This document shows, one piece after another, positions 54,501 through 63,600 of a stretch of 64,000 nucleotides of DNA. The DNA comes from Acetivibrio sp964564015 (GTDB lineage Bacteria; Bacillota; Clostridia; Acetivibrionales; Acetivibrionaceae). The stretch lies in contig CAZLZR010000020.1 of assembly GCA_964564015.1 (NCBI GenBank), positions 1 through 64,000 of the forward strand, given 5' to 3'. The notes below the pieces were generated by a model. The model was not told the origin of the DNA, searched no databases, and saw only the letters and a program-made list of their open reading frames with translations. Position numbers and translations under genes: made by a program. Every line of letters begins with the position of its first letter. Position 1 is the stretch's first letter.

Positions 54501-54604
54501 AGATTATCCCAGAACTCATCCATATCTTTTGCCCCGGGGAAACGGCCGTTCATTCCTATTATAGCTATTGCTCCCTCGTAATTGCCGTCTTTGAATTTAC
54601 TCAA
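51518..54604 (-). CDS. PKS module: KS-dead AT-PCP
   Basis: 1028 residues. The KS (10-440) has the complete triad: Cys in VNTLCSSSIV, His in DAHGTGTDLGD and His in KTNIGHL. The AT region (about 545-760) is degenerate: GQGSQ reads GEESQ, and the nucleophile elbow reads IGKGVGEY, with Gly632 for Ser and Lys for His. YPFERQRYW closes it, and after a linker comes a PCP (GGHS near 965). It should extend the chain by one malonate loaded in trans. Start is TTG at 54604, about eight bases after GAGGAGTGG, overlapping the upstream stop by a few bases, which indicates coupling. Confidence 0.88.
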   Translation of the reverse strand: MSKFKDGNYEGAIAIIGMNGRFPGAKDMDEFWDNLYNGVESVKFFSREELLKMGIDKHLLDSPRFVAADAILDDMDKFDASFFDYSAREAEIMDPQHRLFLESAWEVLESAGYNSELYEGRIAVYAGANLSGYMVRNLYSNPELVENLGSFKIMIANSQDFLATRVSYKMNLTGPSVNVNTLCSSSIVALQLACQNLQNYGCDIALAGGVSFQISRNETFFYQEGGIGSADGHCRAFDSKANGTVSGSGLAVLVLKRLEDAIADGDHIHAIIRGIGVNNDGSEKNSFTAPNVDGQAECIAEAIEMSGVDPETITYIDAHGTGTDLGDPIEIAALTKAFRSYTKKKQFCAIGSVKTNIGHLVTAGGLASLVKTVLAMKHRVLPPSLNFEEANPKIDFLNSPFYVNTQLSKWETKGYPLRAGISSFGIGGTNTHVIIEEPPEAKVSGESGKPWQLITFSAKTATALEKMTSDLAQHIRKNPDLNLADIAFTLKVGRRNFNHRRMLLCKDTEDLLTKLETLNTEQVFSRFQKPREQPVVFVFTGEESQYVNMGRELYETEAAFRSTVDRCAGILETLIGMDIRKVLYPDELKLEYAVSKIKGEVISRIAGFVVEYALAKLLIEWEIQPQSMIGKGVGEYVAACIGGVVSLEDALLLVSAHEEELQQKLSNVTFNSVKIPFISCVTGTWIREHEASDRNYWVNQRSGNQFEEGIREVQKDPDQIIMEIGPGSGLHKMAVSSSATENTENPTVKQTILCMLPGRDDKQQEVYFLLYNLGQYWLAGNRVNWNKLYNYETRHRIPLPTYPFERQRYWIEPGKRNAENNKPKVMISGNDEISDTITSSKFEEGVITITLKQSIGNNGSDSNENVKKQIESMLKFKDDLKKFCESNEHINEIVEISPLGLIANQTDGKVGAGATEQLKKRPRPDLQSAYAPPRNEIEKIIVECWQNVLGFDRIGIYDDFFELGGHSLIAAAVASELGKALDVQIPLRKLMETTTAEGVASLIETYRWAYQGTDEAEANMEELEECTI

Positions 54605-57600
54605 CTTTTACCACTCCTCTTTTTTGTATCATTTGCTGCCTTTTCTGTTTCATTGCCTCAAGCCGTCTGCTTGCTCTCTGGCTTACATCCTCAAACACAG
54701 GCTGTTCCTCCTCTTCATTTTTACAGCTTAAGTATTTTGCAAGAGAAGCTACCGTATTGTATTTGTACAGATCTACAACTGCTAAATCTGTTGTGAATTG
54801 CTTTTTAACCTCAGTATGAACCTGTATCAGCATTAAAGAATCTCCACCCAGATCAAAGAATTCATCATGAATTCCCACAGCTTCAATGCTCAGCGTTTTT
54901 TGCCAGATATCTGCAAGTTTTCGCTCTACTTCATTCTTGGGAGGAACATAATCGTTATTAAGTTCCGGCCTTGGATGTCTCGGTTTTAACCTCTCCTCAA
55001 CCTCTTTTTTTGCAAAGGATTGGTCTGCGTAATCAGCCTGCTCTATTGCGGTATTCAGGTCACTTACCGATACAACCGTCTGAGCCTTGGAGAACCCCTT
55101 TATAATACGGTTGAAAACTTTCTTGCCCTCCACCACTGAGATACCTATGTTTAAAAATTCTGCATTCTCATTTGTAAACTCCTTATAAAAGTTATCATAA
55201 TCAGACCCCTCCACACGCTGCATTCCTGATGTTCTTGCTCTGATGCCTGCAGCTGCATCATCACCAGTCAGCCTCATTGAGAAATTGCTTATTTCAACAA
55301 TTTGCTCACCATTATCATCTATAATGTCAATATCGCAGGTTATTATCTCCTGCACCGCACTATAGCCGTTCTTAAACCTTATAAAGCCATATATTTTTCC
55401 TGGCAACCCTTTCTTTATAAGTAATTTCCCATATGAGAAAGGCAGGTAATTACCACCGGCTACCAGTCTTACCGAGCCTGTGGCCACGTCAAGCAGTGCC
55501 GGATGAATTCCATAGTCCTTTAAATCTCCTGTAAATTCAGGTGAAAGTTCTACTTCCACTAATCCCTCATTCACCCCGAGATTGAAGTCTATTAACGATT
55601 TCCACCTATCTCCGAAGCTGATAAAATCCCCTGTTTTATTTTCCTGGTCCAAATCTGTTTTTATTTTTCCAAAACACCTTGCCTTGAGGTCATTAATGTC
55701 AAACTGTTTTACAGTACTTTCCCCGTTTGCTTTGATTTTTCCGCATGCATGCTCATACCAGTTTGACTCTTCCCCTTCATTTCCCTGAAGCTTACTTGCT
55801 ACCCTGAAATCATATCCGTCTCCCATTTTGGTCAGGATGGTAAACACATCCCTTGTTTCATATTCCTTTACAACCATCGGAGTCATAAAAACAACATCGT
55901 CTATTTGCATGGAATCCTGACCGGTTGCTTCATAACAAGCAGCCCTTGCCATTTCCAGATAGGTTGTACCAGCTATGGTAGGTGTGCCAAATACAAGATG
56001 CTCGGATAAAACCCAATCCTTCTTAGGACTTAATTCTCCAAGGTAAACTATCTTTTCCGTACTGTCTGTAACTTTCTTACCCAATAGTGGATGTAGAATT
56101 TTATCTTCACTATCCGTCCTATGTCTAATTTCACCAGCCATACCTATTCCAGGCCACCTATCCCAGTTAATTGACATAAACCTTGTTCCTCTAAAGGAAT
56201 CGTGTGTTCTCGCAAAAGCGTCAAGGAAAGTATTTGCAGCACAATAGTCAACCTGCCCAAAACCCCCGGTTATAGCATTTAGTGAAGAACAGAAAACAAA
56301 GAAATCAGGCTTGACATTCTTGAAGGTCTCATAGAGTGCAATTGTGCCTTCAACCTTTGGTGCCAGAACATTTTCCGAAAACTCCCTGTTTTTCATTTGA
56401 ATCATACCGCCTCCGGGATTTCCAGCTGCATGGATTATTCCATCAATCCTGCCAAACCTTTTCAGTACAGTTTCCCTAATAGCTTCAAGTTGCACTATAT
56501 CTGAAACATCACACTGGCACACCATAATTTCAGCACCGTGTCTTTCAAAGCTTTGCAGTCTTCTTATTTTTTTTGATATACTATCATCTTTGCTGTGCTC
56601 TTTCTGCCAGTCTGACCATTTCTCAGTTCCCGGAAACACCGAACGGTTTAACAGAATTAATTTTGCCTGTGCTTCTTCAGCTAAGTATTCTGCAAGATTA
56701 AGCCCAATACCGCCAAGTCCTCCGGTTATCAGATATACACCGTTCTTCTTTACCATGGATTCCTGACTTTCTTCAACCAAGGTACTCTCAAAACTCTGAA
56801 TCCACCGTTCCAAACCGCGGTAAGCAATAATATTTTCTATGCCTTTTTCGTAGGTTTCAGTCACAAGGCATTCTATTATATCCTGTTCATCCGAGCTTCC
56901 TGCCTGTTGCAATTCGAAGTCAACCATACTGCACCTGATGTTGGGATACTCTTTGGGTATAACCTTACAAGGCCCTACAGCGAGCGTTTTCCCATAATAC
57001 AATTTCCGCTCATTGAATACCTTAAAGGCATTGTCAGTAAGTATCTTAAATTGTACCTGCGTATTTGTGCCATTCTTTCCAAATGATTGTGCCAGGTAAA
57101 TCATGCTGTAGAAAAGCTGTTTGCCACAAATTATGCCATTTTCGTCCCCTCTGTCCGGTCTTTCACCAGTAACTCCAAGTAAATTCAAGACTATATCCGG
57201 CCTTTGGCAAACCTGTGATATTTCATTTAATAAATCCTCGTAGTCCTCTTTTTGATCAGGTCTAAACAGATAAGCCCTTTCTCCGGTCTTGACAAAGCTT
57301 GATCCTGCCTTAGCTACAAATAAGTTTTCGTTTGTAGCTCTAATTTGCTCAAGCAATTTGCTCGAAAAACTGTTTTCTGTTGTAAGAACTAGCACAACAT
57401 CTTTCCTGTTTGCATATTTTGTTATCTTGCCCAAACCACTGTTTGCTGATTGTTTCCAGACCGGAGTATAAAACCATTCTGAAATATCGTTTGTTTTCTC
57501 ATTTGCCTTTATCATCTTATCTTTCTTATCTTTCTTCACTTTATCCACCCAGTATGATCTACCTTCAAACGGGTATACAGGCAAAGGAATTCTTTTTCTT

Positions 57601-60600
57601 TGGACGTCTTCATATAGTGCAGTCCATTCAATTTGTGCGCCTGCCAGCCAGAGTTGTCCCAACTCTTTGAGGGAATACTCCTTCGGATTAACATCCCTGA
57701 CCCTTGCAACCTCAGTCTGTCCATCAACGCTGTCAAAAACCCTTTGGGGAATAGAATCAATGTTTTCAAGCGCTTCAATAGCATCTTCCCTGGAAGTACA
57801 GACAAGGAATCTTCTATGTTCCATTTCCCTACGGCCTATTTGTAGCGTGTAAGCAACGTCAGCCATATTTATATCTCTGTTTTTCTTCAGGAAGTCTGAA
57901 AAGTCAGTAGTAATTTTATTTAGAGCCGACCGGGTTTTGGCAGAAAACACAAGCAAACTTTCACCACTTTTGCAAGGTTTATAATCTATATCAGGAGCTT
58001 CCTCAAGCACAGCATGTGCGTTTGTGCCTCCAATGCCGAAGGAACTGATGCCTGCCCTTAACGGACCAGAACTGCTGCTCCATTCCTTCAAACAGTTGTT
58101 AACATAAAAAGGACTATTGTCAATATCCAGCTTTGGATTTGGCTTCTTTAAATTTAAGCTAGGAGGTATCATTTTATTCTTCAATGCAAGAACGGTTTTT
58201 ATCAATCCTGAAACTCCTGCTGCAGCATCAAGGTGTCCAATGTTTGTCTTTACTGAACCAATGGCGCAGAATCCTTTCTTTGCCGTACCTTTGTTGAACA
58301 CCTGCCTTAGTGCTTCAATCTCAATCGGGTCTCCCAACGGTGTCCCTGTCCCATGGGCCTCAATATATGTGATAGATTCCGGGTCTATATCTGCTTTTAA
58401 ATGTGCCTCTGAAATAGCTCCGGCCTGACCTTCTATTCCCGGTGCGGTGTACCCTACCTTCAAAGCCCCGTCATTATTTATAGCTGTAGCCTTAATAACT
58501 GCACTGATTGAATCCCCATCAGCAATCGCATCTTCCAACCTCTTGAGTACAACCACACCCGCACCGTTTCCACCAACAGTACCTTTTGCCTCTTCGTCAA
58601 AAGCCCTGCAATGTCCGTCGGGCGATAAAATCATACCTTCCTGGTATAAATATCCGCTTTTCTGTGGAAGCCTTATGCTCACACCACCTGCCATTGCCAT
58701 ATCACATTCTCCGTTAATAATACTCTGACATGCCAGGTGAACCGCAACCATGGAGGATGAACAGGCAGTCTGGACAGTAATTGCAGGACCTTTGAGGTTT
58801 AGTTTATAGGAAACGCGAGTTGCAATAAAATCCTTGTCATTACTGATCATAATCTGGTAGTCACCCGCCAAACCTTTTTCTCTATAGTTTTCCGACAGGT
58901 TTTGCGCATACGTGTTCATTCCTGCACTGGCATATACACCTATTTTTCCTGGAAATCTTCCCGGATCGTAACCGGCGTTTTCAAGTGCCCTCCAGCTCTC
59001 TTCAAGGAATACTCTCTGCTGAGGGTCAAGCACTTCCGCTTCCCTCGGGTTGTATCCAAAGAAACCTGCATCAAATATATCAACTCCATCCAACACCCCC
59101 CACGCCTTAACATACTCGGGCTTCTTTACTATTTCGGGTTCAACTCCCTCATGGATAATCTCATCATCAGTTAACCGTGTAATCGATTCAACGCCGTTGC
59201 ATAAGTTATTCCAGAATTCTTCTATATTCTTAGCACCTGGAAACCTGCCACTTAAGCCTATGACAGCTATATCATGTTTCTCCCCAATACTTTTTTTGCC
59301 TGTTTTGCCTTTCCGGCTGGAATCCTGCTTTCCTTCAAGAAATCCAGACAAGGTATTTACCGTAGGGTATCTGAACAGATCCATCATTGTAATGTCTTTT
59401 CCAATCACCCCGGCAATTCTATTCCTCACCTGTGCAAGTAACAGTGAATGACCTCCCAAATCGAAAAAGTTATCATTTATTCCTATGCGGTCAAGTTTTA
59501 AAACTTCCTGCCAAATAGAGACAATACTTTTCTCAATCTCACTCTCCGGTGCTGTATAACCGTTTTTTAGCTGCGGCACGACGCTCTCCGGCATTGGTAG
59601 TGCCTTTCTGTCTATCTTGCCGTTTGGTGTCATTGGAAAGGAATCCGTTATTACAAAGGCTGACGGAACCATATAATCGGGAAGCATTTCCTTAAGGCTG
59701 CTCCTCAAATCCTCCGATGCCAACACCATATTTTCATTAGCCGGAATTATGTATGCCACAAGAGCTTTTTCTCCCGGGACTATTTCTTTTGCAATTACAA
59801 TACTTTGCCGTACACCATCAGTCAGGTTCAGCCGATTTTCAATTTCTCCAAGCTCTATTCTAAACCCGCGAACTTTTACCTGATGGTCATTACGTCCTAT
59901 AAACTCCAGATTTCCGTCAGAAAGGAACTTTACTGTGTCACCTGTTTTATAAAGTCGCGCACCTGTTTTCTTACTGAATGGGTTCTCAACAAATTTTTCT
60001 TCAGTCAACCGGGGCTGGTTTAAATAGCCCCGAGCCAGCCCATCTCCGCCTATATAGAGTTCTCCCGGTATCCCTATGGGTACAGGGTTCATATTCCCAT
60101 CCAGAACATAAATCTGGGTATTTGCAATAGGTTTTCCAACCGTTATTGTATCTGTCCCATGTTCCAATTTTGCAATTGTCGACCAGATGGTTGTTTCTGT
60201 AGGTCCATATACGTTCAGAAGCATACCACACCGTTCGAGAAGTTGTTTTGCCAAAACTTCCGGCAGTGCCTCCCCTCCACATAGAACCTTAAGCCCTTTA
60301 CTTTCCTTCCATCCATCTTCAATCATAAGTCTCCACGTGGCAGGTGTGGCCTGCATTATAGAAATGGAGTGCTTATTTAACAAATCAATCAGCCTGCTTC
60401 CGTCAATTACTTCATCTCTTCCGGCAAGTATAATTCTTGCCCCCGATGTAAGCGGCATGAATAGTTCCAATCCCGCAATATCAAAGGATAATGTGGTCAC
60501 AGCCAGAAGAGCGTCACTTTCTTTAAGCTCTGTCTTTTCTGCCATTGATAATAGGAAATTTATAAGCGCATGCTGCTCGATCTGAACACCTTTCGGATTT

Positions 60601-63600
60601 CCGGTGGAACCCGAAGTATAGATGAGATATGCAAGACTTGACCCACTATTTTTTGTTTCGGGATTTTCTTCACTAAAGTATGAAATTGTCTTCCATTCGC
60701 TATCCAGGCAAATTACCTGTGATGCATTTTGCGGTAATGTTCCTTCAAGTCCGCTTTCTGATAAAACAAACTCAATCTTTGCGTCTTCCAGCATGTACAT
60801 CAAGCGTTCCTTTGGGAAAATTGGATCTAAAGGCAGGTATGCTCCACCGGCCTTATGAATACCGAGCAGCGCAATGAGCATCTTTACCGTACGATCAAGA
60901 TAAACACCTACTACCGTTTCAGATCCGACCCCCTTAGAAGCAAGATAGTGTGCCAGCCTGTTAGCAGAGCTGTTTAGCTCGCCATATGTCAGACTATATT
61001 CCCTATCTATAACAGCTAATGCCTGTGGGTTTCTTTTGACCTGTTCTTCAAAAAGCTTAGTCCAGCACGGAATATCTCCATAATCAATTTCCGTTCTGTT
61101 CCATTTCTTGACCATTGTATTTAGCTCGTCGATTGTCAGGATTTCAAGCATGCCAACTTCTTTTTCCGGGTTTTGTGCTATACTCTCCAATAGCTGCCTG
61201 TAATGGCCTGCCATTCTCTTTATGGTGTCCGCATTAAACAAATCGGTATTATATTCAAAATCAGCCGCAAGTCCGTCTCCAACCTCACGCATATCAAGAG
61301 CAAGATCAAACCTTGCAAAACCGTTGTCAGTATCTATGGTTGAAGCACTTATTTCAGAAAAACCTTCAAGGGATATGTTCGTATTCCGAAGGCTAAATAA
61401 TACCTGAAACAGCGGGTTAAGGCTCATATCCCGTTTGACATGAAGTTCCTCAACTATTTTTTCAAAGGGTACATCCTGATTTGAATATGCTTCAAGAGTT
61501 GTAGATTTTACCTTTTGCAAAAGCTCTAAAAAGCTTGTCTTTTTTGTAAAGCAAGACCTCATAACCAGGTTGTTGGTAAAAAAGCCTATTACATCTTCAG
61601 TATCTTTTCTGTTTCTGTTAGCTACAGGAGAGCCTACAACTATATCTTCCTGTCCCGTATAACGGTGGAGCAGTACATTAAATACTGCAAGTAAAACCAT
61701 AAACAGCGTGGAATTCTCTTTTCCAGCAAGCTTCTTAAGCTTTTTCACCAAACCCGGCGCTATAGAAGCAGTAAATTTAGCTCCGTTATAGGTCTGAACA
61801 GCAGGTCTTTGTCTGTCCAGGGGAAGGTTGAGTGCCGGAATATCTGCTGAAAGTTTATTTTTCCAGTATTTCAGCTGATTTTCCAGAAGTCCGTCATTTT
61901 GCTTTCTAGTTTGCCAATAAACAAAGTCAGAATACTGAACCTCCGGCTCACTTAAGCTCTGCCCTTTTCCTGTTCTGAACAGTTCGTAGTAATTGGTCAA
62001 CTCCTTAAGAAAAATTCCGAATGACCAACCATCAAATACAATATGATGCACAACCATAACCAAAATGTGCTCCTCGTCGTTCAAACATAACAGCTTGGCT
62101 CTTATCAGAGGAGCCTTATCCAGTTGAAAAGTCTTGGCGGCCTCTTCACCAGCAAGTTCTACTGCTTTCCTTTCCCTTTCTGCTTCAGGGACTTCTCTTA
62201 AATCAACCAATGGTAATCCTAATTTTATTTCCTGGTTTAGTACTTGAATTGGCTGCCCGTTTTCTTCCTTAAAGGACATCTTAAGTATTTTATGCCTGTC
62301 TATTATTTTATTAAGGCTTTTTTCAAGGCATTCCCTATTGAGATTTCCCTGTAATCGTAGCGCTGTGTGAAGGTTGTATTGAGGACTTCCTTCATTCAAA
62401 TGGTCAAGGAACCATAACCTCTTTTGCGAAAAGGAAAGGGGCAGCATATCTTTTTCAATGCCTGCCCACTTTATAGTATCCCAACCCTTTACACCTTTTT
62501 TGTCCTGCTTTTGAATTGCGGCAGCCAAACTTACAATGTCGGGATTTTCAAATATATCTGTCTGTTCCAGCTCAACATCAAAAACATCCTTAATTCTGGA
62601 AATCAGCTGCGTTACACGCAGTGAATCCCCTCCTAGTGTGAAAAAATTATCATGTGTTCCGACTTTTTGTGTTTCCAACAACTCCGACCATAGGGCAACA
62701 AGCTTCTCTTGCGTTTCATCCTCCGGTAAATCTATTTTCCTGTTGTTTAATTCATTATCCATGAGTACAGATAATTCACTTCTTATCCCGTCAAATTCTC
62801 CACTGGTATACCTATCCCTTAACTTATATCGCTGAACCTTTCCACTTGTAGTTTTAGGAATATTCTTAACAGGAATAACCTCTGATACTTCAATCCCAAT
62901 CTCACGGTTAATTCTGCTTTTTAACTCTCTTACCAGGCTAACAAAATTCTCAGCCTTCTGCTTAAACAAAACAAAAAGCACCAGTTCATCACATTTCGTG
63001 TTCTGGTTGTAAACACCTGTAGCAACTACTTTTCCAAGTTCCATGCCCTCAACACTTTCAGCGACTCTCTCTATGTCATGTGAATAGTAATTCTGACCAG
63101 CCATAAATATTATATCTTTCGCACGACCTGTAATAATAAGCCGGCCATTTCTTAACAACCCGAGATCCCCTGTATTAAGCCACCCATCGGATGTAACAGC
63201 TTGCTTTGTAGCCACTTCATTATTATAATATCCTTTTGTTACATTCCCGCCCCGTATCTGTATATAGCCAATCCTGTTTTCTCCCAGATCCAAGTCATTC
63301 ATGTCACATATGCGCATGTTGCAGTTATATATGGGATAGCCTACATCTACAAACGTTATACCTTTAGCGTCATCTTTGACTGTCTCCACAACTGTATCAC
63401 CTGTACCAAGGTTATTACGGTTAAAACAAAATGATTTAATCTCCTCTCCCGGCTTTGGAAAGGTTACAGCAATGGTCCCTTCGGCAAGGCCATAAACCGG
63501 ATACATGGTATTCCTTTTAAGTCCATACTGTTCCATCAAATCCAGAAACTCATTGCATAAATCCAGAGATATTGGCTCTGCACCGTTATAAATAAACCTT

